In this document: positions 44,897-56,564 of the stretch, piece after piece
Position numbering within the stretch: position 1 is the stretch's first letter
Layout of the letters: every line of letters starts with the position of its first letter
Source of the DNA: Archangium gephyra
GTDB taxonomy: Bacteria; Myxococcota; Myxococcia; Myxococcales; Myxococcaceae
DNA length: 64,000 nucleotides
Assembly: GCF_001027285.1 (NCBI RefSeq)
Contig: NZ_CP011509.1
Span: 2,488,501-2,552,500, forward strand
Reading direction: 5' to 3'
Notes under the pieces: model-generated
What the model was told of the DNA's origin: nothing
Seen by the model: only the letters and a program-made list of their open reading frames with translations
The model's database searches: none
Translations under genes and position numbers: made by a program

Positions 44897-46929
44897 ATGC
44901 CTCGCGGGGGAGCAGAACCTTCCAGACAGTGCCTGGACATCGAGATCGACCGATCGGGCGATGAGTTCCAGGTGAAGGCCATGGGCAGCCGGGATGAACG
45001 GCCGGCGCCGCATGGCCTGACGCCAGCCGTCACCTCGGACGCGCTGAGCCAGTTCGCCACCAACTTGCGCGAGGCGGCCCTCCGGGCGGCTCCGCTCGGG
45101 GCGCAACGGCTCGAGCAATCCCAGTCGTTCCACCAGGCGCTCTTCCGGGGCGAGCTGGAGACGGTGAAGGAGCGGCTGCGCGAGGCCGCCGGGGGGGAGC
45201 CCCTGCTGGTGCGCTTCCTGCTGCGCGACGGTGCGCTCCAGGCCTTCCCGTGGGAGGCGCTGTGCGAGCCCCAGACGCAGCTCGGGTTCCTGGGCAACTC
45301 GCCGAAGCTGCTGCCGGTCCGAGGCGTGCTCTCGAAGGAGCCGTGGCAGCCCCGCGAGGTGCGTGGAGCGGTGCGGGTGCTGGCCGTCGCGCCGATGCAC
45401 GAGGGGGCGCTCGCCAGACTGCGCGGTGCACTCAGTGAGAGCATCGACGCGGGCGAGATCGAATGGCTCGAGCCTCTCACCGGCTCGCGCACCCGGAAGA
45501 GCTCTCTCCTGGAGCGGTTGAGGAGCGAGCCCATTCCCCACGTCATCCACTTCATCGGCCACGGCGGCGTGCGCAAGGGCCTGCCGTCCCTCCGGCTCGC
45601 GGATGACGAGGACGAGGAGTCCTGGGTGGAGGCGGAGCTGCTGGCGCAACAGCTCCAGGCGGGGACGCGCGGATACCTGCGCCTGGTGGTGCTGGAGGCC
45701 TGCGAGGGCGCGGCTCCCGGGGAGCAGGCCAGCGCGGCGGAGCTGCTCACGCGGGACGGGGCGGATGCGGTCGTCGCCCACCTCTGGCCCGTGAAGGCCG
45801 ACGTGGCGGAGCTGTGCTCGAAGACGTTCTACCGGACGCTCACCGGCAGGACGCTTCAGCACGGGGACGTGGCGTTCAGCCTCAACGAGGCCCGGCGGAC
45901 CGTGCTGACCAGCTTCCAGGGCAGCGCCGAGGCCTTCTCGCCCGTGCTGTACCTGCGGGCGCGCAACTCCATCCTGTTTGACTTCAAGGGCCGGAAGGTC
46001 GTGGTGCCTCCGCGAGCCCCAGCGCCTGTGACTCCGGACTCGTGCCGTGAGGTGCCCGCGGCCTTGCGGCAGCTCCTGTCGAGCCGCTTCTCACTGGTGC
46101 TGGGTGACCGGTGGATGGACGAGGGCCCGCTGCTGGAGAGCTTCCGCCAGCAACTCCAGACGAAGCTCGTGGCCCGGGCACCGCTCTCCTCTCCCGACGG
46201 AGCCCTGAGCACCCTCGCGCAGCACTACGCGCTCCATATTGGAGAGCAGTCGCTGGACTCCGAGTTCAAGAAGGTGTTCCGGGGCGCGGCTCCCGAGTCG
46301 CCCCTCGTCGAGGCGCTCGCCCGGCGGCTGCCGCCCGGAGTCCACATCACGCTGATGCGGCGCCCGGTGTTGGAGAACGCGCTGGCGCGGCACCATGCCC
46401 GGCAATCCCTCTACCTCGTCCAGCCTCCCCTCCCCGGGTCGGGCGAGGACTCGCCCCTGGTGCTGCGGTACGAGGCGGGCGCGGAGAGCTGGGAGCCAGT
46501 CGAGGCGCCCCTGGAGTCGATTGATCCGGAGAGGGATTACGTGGTGCTCCGGCTCTACAGCGGCTACCTGCCCTCGAACGACTACCGCAAGCCGCTGCTC
46601 ACCGAGGACGACTTCCTGCTGGGAATCCACCTGGGCTCCCTGCTTCCCCCCGTGCTCGCGGACCCGGTGCTGCGCGCGTTGAACAGGCACCCGGCGCTGC
46701 TGCTGGGGATGTCCCTGCACACCTGGCATCACCGGATGATGCTCTACCGGCTTTTCGGCAAGCGCCCCCTGCCCATTGGAAGCCTCGTCACCCTGGGGCC
46801 CGGAGAGCCAGAGCAGTCCGTGTGGGTGAGCGGCAAGGGCCTGCCGGGCCGGGTGGGCATCCAGGCCATCGAATCGACTCCCACGGAGCTGAGCGTGTGG
46901 CTCGATGAGCAGGCTCGGGAGGAGGCGCC

Positions 46930-46933
<4 letters not shown>
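44897..46933 (+). CDS. CHAT protease with SIR2-like C-terminal region
   Basis: 678 residues. The N-terminal half is a CHAT caspase-like protease: a strand-rich lead (LLRDGALQAFPWEAL), His222 in HFIGHGG, and Cys269 in VLEACEGAA, the catalytic dyad, followed by VAHLWPVKADVAELCSKTFY. The C-terminal half (from about 385) has VLGDRWMDEGPLLESF, LLTEDDFLLGIHLGSLLPP and LLLGMSLHTWHHRMMLYRLF, a pattern of the SIR2-like or TIR/SIR2 associated domains, tentatively assigned. Its stop overlaps the STAND NTPase start by 4 bases. A protease coupled to a STAND sensor suggests activation on ligand binding, perhaps in programmed death or phage defence; this is inference. Confidence 0.8.
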
Positions 46934-50529
<3,596 letters not shown>

Positions 50530-50554
50530 GCTGGGCGTGCGGACTGAAGCGGCC

Positions 50555-52033
50555 TCACGCCGAGGGACGCCGGAGCGCGAGCCGCACCGCCGGGTCTCCC
50601 AGCAGGAGGTAGCCGCGCAAGTCATTGCGCAGCATCCAGCGGAGGCCCAGCCTCTTCGGATCGACCGGGTCGGGCCTTTTGTAGACCTCAGCCTCCTGCC
50701 GGGATTCGTAATCCTTCATCACGTCTTCGTTCACGTCCCGGTAGAAGCGCATCAGCGAGTCGAAGGCCACGCCCGCGCGGCTGCCGTCCTTCATGGCGCT
50801 GAGCATCGAGAGGACGCGCGAGGCCCGGCTCTTCCGCATCTCCTCGGAGTCGGCGAAGCCGAACGTCCATGCCAGGTCGCTGTGTCCGATGACGGCCAGT
50901 GGCCCCTTGGGGTTCGCCAGCACGGCCTGCGGCAGTGCCGCCAGGAAGGGGCGCTCGCCCGCTTTGGGCAGGTTCTCCAGCACGGACTCGGGGCGCGCGC
51001 CGTAGAGCTTCTGTTGCTCCAGCAGCTTCAGCCAGGCGTGGAACGCGCTCCGGGGAGGCGTCGCCGCGCCGAAGCACGCCAGGCAGAACCACATGCCTCC
51101 TGGCAGGAAGGGTGTCTTCCGCAGCATCTCCGCGGTGAGCACCTTCCCCTTGGCGATGGAGAGGGCTCCCTGCGTGGCCCGCTGCTGCTCCACCGAGGCC
51201 CACCCGCCACGCGGCTTCCCGAGCCCGTGAGAGACGGTGAGCATCACCCCCGAGCGCGCCACGCCCGCAGCGCGCAGTAGCTCCTCCGGTCCTTCCTCGT
51301 CATAGGGCACGAGCTGGAGGCCCATCCCCGGGCGCTTGGGCTTCCACCGCTTCTCCATCATCTCCTGGCAGGGTTCCACCAGCAGCCGGTGCCCCGTGCT
51401 CGTGGCGGAGGTGCCATCCCGTGCGGTGTAGAGCAGGACGTCCAGTTCCTCGGTGGCGTTGGTTCCCTGCTCGGACGCCAGGACCTTCTCCACGTACGCC
51501 GCATAGCCATCGAGATCCACCGCTCCCGATGCGTGGGCGAAATGCAGCCGGCCCACGAACAGGTCGTTGGCCAGTACGTGCTGCATCTCCACCGGAACCT
51601 GGTGCAGGTCCCCGAGCAGCAACAGGTAGCGCGGCCACTCCTCCTCCGGGATGTCCTCGGGTTGGAGCACCTGGCTCTTCCACTTCACCACCGCTGCCGC
51701 ATCCATGTCCGGGGGCACCCGGTAGCGCGTGACTGGCGCGCCCTGCTGCTGCTCCCGCTGGCGCACCAACGGCTCCACGGCTCGGAGCAGGGCGTCACCT
51801 TCGTCCCCGAGCGGCGCCACGACGGCCCAGCGCTGCGCTGGCAGGTCGTTCGGGTCGCCGTGGCGCATGTCGAAGGAGGGGACCTCGACCCGGCCAGGGA
51901 GCGCCGCGGGCTTCGGCGCGTTCCAGACCGACTTCGGCTCCAGTCCACCTTCCAGCACCGGGTGCTGGTCATCCGCGTGGACCAGGAGGAGCTCGAGGTC
52001 CTCCCGCTGGGGTTGTCCGGTTGGCGTGCTCAT
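50555..52033 (-). CDS. Caspase/gingipain-like (clan CD, C25-type) protease
   Basis: 492 residues with no signal peptide. A His-Gly after a hydrophobic strand (VMLTVSHGLGKP, His269) and a Cys in MWFCLACFGAATP (Cys320, with Cys317 nearby) give a clan CD dyad. The following GPLAVIGHSDLAWTFGF and the C-terminal GYLLLGDPAVRL are typical of C25/gingipain and CHAT-like peptidases. It probably cleaves proteins inside the cell when triggered. It is convergent with the STAND/CHAT operon, 25 bases from its end, making two caspase-like proteases in one island. The N-terminal 200 residues are not recognised. Confidence 0.75.
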   Translation of the reverse strand: MSTPTGQPQREDLELLLVHADDQHPVLEGGLEPKSVWNAPKPAALPGRVEVPSFDMRHGDPNDLPAQRWAVVAPLGDEGDALLRAVEPLVRQREQQQGAPVTRYRVPPDMDAAAVVKWKSQVLQPEDIPEEEWPRYLLLLGDLHQVPVEMQHVLANDLFVGRLHFAHASGAVDLDGYAAYVEKVLASEQGTNATEELDVLLYTARDGTSATSTGHRLLVEPCQEMMEKRWKPKRPGMGLQLVPYDEEGPEELLRAAGVARSGVMLTVSHGLGKPRGGWASVEQQRATQGALSIAKGKVLTAEMLRKTPFLPGGMWFCLACFGAATPPRSAFHAWLKLLEQQKLYGARPESVLENLPKAGERPFLAALPQAVLANPKGPLAVIGHSDLAWTFGFADSEEMRKSRASRVLSMLSAMKDGSRAGVAFDSLMRFYRDVNEDVMKDYESRQEAEVYKRPDPVDPKRLGLRWMLRNDLRGYLLLGDPAVRLALRRPSA

Positions 52034-52069
52034 GGGTGCCTCAGCATAGACAGGCGGGGGGGCCTTGGC

Positions 52070-53521
52070 TCAGTGCAGCCAGGGGCCTCGCTCTTCCTCG
52101 TCCGGAGTGTGAGGCCCGGAGCTTCGTGGGGGCTCCACGTCCACCCACCGCACCGGGTACTTGTCGCCCGATTCCTCCAGGAAACGCTCCAGCTGGCTCA
52201 GCGCCAGCGGCCCCGGCATCGGGTAGCGCGCGGAGAGCTTCCGCATGTCCGTGTGGTAGCGCACCAGCGCGGCGAAGTCCCTCGGGTGTTTCTCCGGATC
52301 CACCCCCAGGAATGCACCCCACTGGCGCGCCTTCCCCAACAACTCCCTCCATCGCTCGATGGTCGCCAGCCTCGGGCCCTCGGTGCCGTGCTGGAAGAGC
52401 ATCAGGTGGATGATGTCGAAGGGCTCCGCCTCCCGCAGGTACTGCTCCAGCGCGTCCGCGGACGTGTCCTCGTTGAACGTCATCCAGAACGGCACCGAGC
52501 CCGTGCGCAGTGTCCACCAGGGCTCCATCGTCATGAAGGACTCCACCAGCAGCCGGCTCACCTTCATCCGCCGCTGCCGGTACCACCAGCGGTACAGGTC
52601 CGCCACCAGCGGGCTCAGGTCCCTCGGCTCCGTGTAGACGATGCGCCGCACCCGGTAGCCGTGCCGCCGCGCGAACTCCTCCACGTCCTCGCGCAGCGCG
52701 GGCTCGAAGCCCCACTCCGCCTCGGGGGAGTCCCCATCCGGCGCCGGCGAGTCCCAGCCCTTCTTGGGAATGCCGTAGCGGCGCAGGTACTCCTCCACCG
52801 CCTCGCCGCCGTGCTCGTACTCCTCGGGCGAGAGGCCTCCCACCGCTCCGTGCTGGAAGACGTGGCGCGGCCCCACCCGCAGCGTCGGCCAGCGCCGCTC
52901 GCACTCCACCAGGAAGAGCGTGCCCCCGGGCTCCAGCCAGTCCGTGAGGAACCCGGAGAAGGCCCCTCCCAGGCGCAGGCGCTTCACCCGGAAGTACGTC
53001 ATGTGCGCGAGCATCAACCGGTCCTGCGCCACGTCGTGCATGTGGTGCAGCGCCAGGTCCGGGTTGCCCTCGAGCAGCAGCGGGGCCTTCTCCTCGCCGA
53101 AGCGCAGTGCATGCCGGGGCTCGTCCGGGGAGAAGTGCGCGCGCACGGGGATGAGGAACGTCTGCGGCAGCCACGGAATGCCGAGCGCCGCGCACAGGTG
53201 CACCATCGCCCCGCCCGAGGAGCCGATCGCCACCGCCGGGTACTGGCGCCGCGGGTACTGCTCCACCGTCCAGCGCGCCATCTCCTCGGACACCACCTCG
53301 GGGAGGTGACGGGACTGGATGGCCTCGGCCCAGCCGGACCAGGCGTAGACCTCCTCGCGCAGCCGGCGGGGCAGGGCGCTGACGAGCCGGACCAGGGGCA
53401 TCAACCTGTCTCCGCCCCGGGAGCCCAGCGCGGGAAAGTCCTTCCCATGGAGGAAGCGCGAGAGCGCCCGGAGGCAGCCCGTGGAGGAGTCGAAGCCGGC
53501 GACGTACTGGGAGGGCTTCAT
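52070..53521 (-). CDS. Unrecognised 483-residue protein, last gene of an SDR/hydrolase operon
   Basis: No confident family. A segment YPAVAIGSSGGAMVHLCAALG near 95-115 has a Gly-x-Ser-x-Gly-like elbow, and a later part (MLAHMTYFRVKRL, GGTLFLVECERRWPTLRVG) looks like a methyltransferase or esterase core, but neither is secure. A late HLMLFQHGTEGPRL is the only other unusual motif. Trp and Arg are frequent. The ATG overlaps the upstream alpha/beta hydrolase stop by 4 bases, so it belongs to the same operon with the short-chain dehydrogenase and may act on the same small molecule. It may be cytoplasmic. Confidence 0.6.
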   Translation of the reverse strand: MKPSQYVAGFDSSTGCLRALSRFLHGKDFPALGSRGGDRLMPLVRLVSALPRRLREEVYAWSGWAEAIQSRHLPEVVSEEMARWTVEQYPRRQYPAVAIGSSGGAMVHLCAALGIPWLPQTFLIPVRAHFSPDEPRHALRFGEEKAPLLLEGNPDLALHHMHDVAQDRLMLAHMTYFRVKRLRLGGAFSGFLTDWLEPGGTLFLVECERRWPTLRVGPRHVFQHGAVGGLSPEEYEHGGEAVEEYLRRYGIPKKGWDSPAPDGDSPEAEWGFEPALREDVEEFARRHGYRVRRIVYTEPRDLSPLVADLYRWWYRQRRMKVSRLLVESFMTMEPWWTLRTGSVPFWMTFNEDTSADALEQYLREAEPFDIIHLMLFQHGTEGPRLATIERWRELLGKARQWGAFLGVDPEKHPRDFAALVRYHTDMRKLSARYPMPGPLALSQLERFLEESGDKYPVRWVDVEPPRSSGPHTPDEEERGPWLH

Positions 53522-54387
53522 GCGTGCAGGGTCCTCTCGGCGCCAGCCCGGAGCTCGCGCAGGAAGGGCTCGACCACCCGGACGAGCTCGAGCGGCGCGG
53601 CGAAGTTCAACGTGTGCGTTCCCCCGGGAATCTCCGCCAGCCGGCCTCGTGGCAGCAGCTCCGTCACCCGCTCGGCCCAGCGCCGCGGGACGATGGGATC
53701 CCTGCTCCCGCGGACCACCAGCGTGGGCGCGTGAATCCGGGGCAGCTTGTCCTCGATGCGGTCCTTCAGGGCCATCCGGAAGCTGTCGCGGAAGCGCTGG
53801 AGGCCCGCCTCCCAGTAGTCATGCACCAGCAGGGGCATCTGCGCGGAGCGCTCCCTCAACGAGTTGGTCAACCAGCGTCCCACCTGCTGCCGCACGGTGC
53901 GGGCCTCGGCATCCATCGTGGGCCCCTGCAGCACCAGGCCCTCGGTGCGCTCGGGGTAGCGCGCCGCGAAGTCGGCCAGTGTCTGGCACCCCAGTGAGTT
54001 GCCCAGGAAGACGGCCCGCTCCAGTCCCGCCGCCTCCATCCACTCCGCCAGCGCGTCGGCGAGGTCGGACATGCTCTCGGGAGGCCGAGCGGGCGGGTCA
54101 CTCCGGCCGAAGCCCGGCAGGTCCGGCGCGAGCACCCGGCAGCCAGGCGCGAGCCTCAGCAGGGTGGGCACCATGTAGCGGCTGGAGACCACCAGCCCGT
54201 GCACCAGCACCACCGTGAGGGCCTCGGGGGGCAGTGGCTGCGTGGAGACGCGCACGTGCACGCGCCGTCCGTCCACGCGTGTCCACCGGCTGGCCACCTG
54301 GCCCGAGTACGTGTCCGCGTCCCCGGCCATGAGGCCGTGCTCCCATCGCCCGAGGGAGTCCGTGAGCGAGGGGAGGGGGGGCTTCAT
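53518..54387 (-). CDS. Alpha/beta hydrolase
   Basis: 289 residues. The HG of VVLVHGLVVSS at 63-64 forms the oxyanion region; the nucleophile Ser131 sits in FLGNSLGCQTL; a late Asp in VRGSRDPIVP and His in IPGGTHTLNFA complete the triad. This is a standard alpha/beta hydrolase 1 protein, likely an esterase or lactonase of unknown substrate. Its start overlaps the dehydrogenase stop and its stop overlaps the next gene by 4 bases each. A longer reading exists upstream but would run inside the dehydrogenase gene. Confidence 0.87.
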   Translation of the reverse strand: MKPPLPSLTDSLGRWEHGLMAGDADTYSGQVASRWTRVDGRRVHVRVSTQPLPPEALTVVLVHGLVVSSRYMVPTLLRLAPGCRVLAPDLPGFGRSDPPARPPESMSDLADALAEWMEAAGLERAVFLGNSLGCQTLADFAARYPERTEGLVLQGPTMDAEARTVRQQVGRWLTNSLRERSAQMPLLVHDYWEAGLQRFRDSFRMALKDRIEDKLPRIHAPTLVVRGSRDPIVPRRWAERVTELLPRGRLAEIPGGTHTLNFAAPLELVRVVEPFLRELRAGAERTLHA

Positions 54388-55367
54388 GCGTGCTCCCTCG
54401 CCTCGCGCAGGCCCAGCCACCCGAGTCCCAGGGCCAGGGCCACCGCGCCCGTGCCGAGCAGGGCCCGCGAGCGCACCGGCTTGCCCTCGTGGCCCGTCCA
54501 CCCGCCGCTCACGCCGGTGCCCCCGGCCAGGGGCCGCCAGAGGTTGCCGTCGGACGGCGCGGCGGAGCGCTCCTGGAAGTGCTCGCTCTCGATGACGCGC
54601 TGGATGACGCGGTCGTAGAGGGGACGCGACAGCGCGTGCAGCAGCTGGAGCGGGAAGCCCGCGCGTCCCACCACCACCTCGGGCCGGGGGCGCCGGGCGC
54701 ACTGGACGATGGCCCGGGCCACCGCGTGCGCGGGGATGACGGGGCGCAGGGGCTTCACCGCCCGCCCGGTGTAGTTGGCCGCGTGCTGGAAGATGGGCGT
54801 GTCGATGGAGGCGGGCAGCACCGCGCACACCTCGATGCCATCCCCCACCAGCTCCTGGCGCAGACACTCCGTCAGCCCGCGCAGGGCGAACTTGCTGGAG
54901 ATGTAGGCGCTCAGGTAGGGCGCGCCCATCTTCGCGTAGCCGGTGAGGTTGTTGATGAGCACCCCATGGCCCTGCTCCCGGAAGTAGGGGAGGGCCGCGC
55001 GCGCGCCGTGGACGTAGCCGAAGAGGTTCGTCTCCAGGACGCGGCGCCAGTCGATGGGCGGCGTCTCCTCGAAGCGTCCGAAGAGCGTGACGGCGGCGTT
55101 GTTCACCCAGACGTCGAGGCGGCCGAAGCGCTCGATGGCGGCGCGCGCCAGGTCCCGCACCGACTCCTCGTCGGTGACGTCCGTGGGTACCGCGAGCGCC
55201 TGTCCCGCGAGCTGCTCGCACTGTCCGGCGGCCTCGCGCAGGGGCTGTGCGCGCCGGGCGGCCAGCACCACCGTGGCGCCCTTCCGCGCGAAGGCCAGCG
55301 CCGTCTCGCGCCCGATGCCGCTCGAGGCTCCGGTGATGACCACCACTGCGTCCCGCACCTTCGCCAT
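54384..55367 (-). CDS. Short-chain dehydrogenase/reductase with C-terminal membrane helix
   Basis: 327 residues from an ATG at 55367 with GGAGG before it. TGASSGIG at 12-19 binds the dinucleotide, NNAAV follows at 89, and Tyr155 and Lys159 (YLSAYISSK) are catalytic; the usual Ser is replaced by Thr142. After the SDR domain a hydrophobic segment near residue 305 (ALLGTGAVALALGLGWLGL) may anchor it to the membrane. This fits the SDR group often called DltE-like or 'SDR family oxidoreductase' acting on lipid or polyketide intermediates; the substrate is unknown. It heads a three-gene overlapping operon. Confidence 0.88.
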   Translation of the reverse strand: MAKVRDAVVVITGASSGIGRETALAFARKGATVVLAARRAQPLREAAGQCEQLAGQALAVPTDVTDEESVRDLARAAIERFGRLDVWVNNAAVTLFGRFEETPPIDWRRVLETNLFGYVHGARAALPYFREQGHGVLINNLTGYAKMGAPYLSAYISSKFALRGLTECLRQELVGDGIEVCAVLPASIDTPIFQHAANYTGRAVKPLRPVIPAHAVARAIVQCARRPRPEVVVGRAGFPLQLLHALSRPLYDRVIQRVIESEHFQERSAAPSDGNLWRPLAGGTGVSGGWTGHEGKPVRSRALLGTGAVALALGLGWLGLREAREHA

Positions 55368-55527
55368 GCCCGCCCTCCGCGGCACCCGGGAGGTGTCACG
55401 CCCTGGCCAATGCCTGGGGTGGGGCCTCCCGAAGGGATGGCAGGAAGCTGGGGTTGCTCCCGGGCCGCGACAAGACGGGCGGGCGCTCAGGCGTCCGCCG
55501 GGCTCCTCGCCAGGGGATGGGACGGGT

Positions 55528-55821
55528 TCAGCGCGCCAGGCCGCAGGCGGCCTTGCCCTCGTCCTTCAGGAGGAGGTCGCACGTCTTGCGGTCGTCCGCG
55601 TCGAGCTTGCAGGAGTCCAGCCGCTCCTCGCAGGCGGCGAGATCCTCGTCGGTCGGCTCGAGGCTCCGCTCGCGGTCGGCCACCGCTTGGATGCAGTCGT
55701 CGCGCCGGAACGCTTCGACACAGTTGCAGAGCCGCTCCGACAGTTCCCGGCACGGACTCTTGCAACCGGCGAGGGCAAGCAGGGCGGAGCAGAGCAGGGT
55801 GATGGAGGTGGCGCGGCGCAT
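55528..55821 (-). CDS. Small Cys-rich lipoprotein
   Basis: 97 residues from an ATG at 55821. A lipoprotein signal ends in LLALAGC. The mature part has eight further Cys (CRELSERLCNCVEAF, RRDDCIQ, ACEERLDSCKL, TCDLLL, AACGLA), probably disulfide-bonded in the periplasm. No family is recognised. The gene is divergent from the membrane protein gene at 55927, with a strong hairpin between the two. Confidence 0.65.
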   Translation of the reverse strand: MRRATSITLLCSALLALAGCKSPCRELSERLCNCVEAFRRDDCIQAVADRERSLEPTDEDLAACEERLDSCKLDADDRKTCDLLLKDEGKAACGLAR

Positions 55822-55864
55822 GGGGTGGGCGAAGATGCCAGAAGGCGTCCTGGATGCAAGCAAT

Positions 55865-55902
55865 GGCGGCCAGAAGGTCAGATGGTAGCTTCTAAGGCCG
55901 CC
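55865..55902. promoter_or_regulatory. Bulged inverted repeat in a divergent intergenic region
   Basis: GGCGGCC-AGAAG (55865-55876) pairs with CTTCT-AA-GGCCGCC (55889-55902): 12 base pairs with a 2-base bulge and a 12-base loop. It is 25 bases before the ATG at 55927 and could be a 5' leader structure or a terminator of antisense transcripts. Confidence 0.4.
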
Positions 55903-55926
55903 CACTTTCCTGGAGGCCGTCCCGCC

Positions 55927-56505
55927 ATGGTGTCCCTCATCGCCGTCCTGCTCGCCGTCGCCCCCTTGCCTGGCCAGGTCTCGCTGCTGGAGCCTGCCCC
56001 CCTGGAAACGCGTCCCTCGGCGCGGCTGCTCGTCGCGCAGCAGGCCCCGTCCGAGTCCCGGGAGGTCCGCATCCGTGAGCTGACCCGGGAGGTGGAGGAG
56101 CTCAACGCCCGTCTGCGCACGACCAGCTCGAACTGGCCCGTCGGCGCCATCGCCATGACCTATGCGGGGTACGTGCTGTCGCCGCTGCTGCTGGTGGGGG
56201 TGCCGATGCTCATCTACGGACTGGTCGTGGGCACGCAGTACGCGTACGCGCTCACGATCACGGCCGTGGGGGCGGCGCTCACTGTGCTGGGGGGCGGCGG
56301 GGTGGCCCTGCTCATCGTGGGCATCGTCTCGGGCCTGGAGGCCTCGGAGCGGTCCAAGGCCGAGCGCAACGAGCTCATCCTCAAGCGGAGTCGGCTGGAG
56401 GACGAGCTGCGGGAGTTGAAGCGCTCAGGCCCCGCGGCCTCCGTGCAGCCCTGGCGGGATGGGCGGGCCGAGAGCTTCATCCCGGTGGCCGCGCTCTCCT
56501 TCTGA
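55927..56505 (+). CDS. Small membrane protein with coiled coil, unknown function
   Basis: 192 residues from an ATG at 55927, which has GGAGG about 10 bases upstream. A signal-like N-terminus is followed by a Pro/Ala stretch, then a helical SREVRIRELTREVEELNARL coiled coil, then two membrane segments (VLSPLLLVGVPMLIYGLVVG and a Gly-rich VGAALTVLGGGGVALLIVG), then a second charged coiled coil (RSKAERNELILKRSRLEDEL). The arrangement of two helices between coiled coils is common in small myxobacterial membrane proteins of unknown role. Confidence 0.7.
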   Translation: MVSLIAVLLAVAPLPGQVSLLEPAPLETRPSARLLVAQQAPSESREVRIRELTREVEELNARLRTTSSNWPVGAIAMTYAGYVLSPLLLVGVPMLIYGLVVGTQYAYALTITAVGAALTVLGGGGVALLIVGIVSGLEASERSKAERNELILKRSRLEDELRELKRSGPAASVQPWRDGRAESFIPVAALSF

Positions 56506-56564
56506 GCAGGCGGGCGGGTAGCCCGGGCGGCCCGCCGGACCCGTGCCATACTCGGGAGCCGTCC

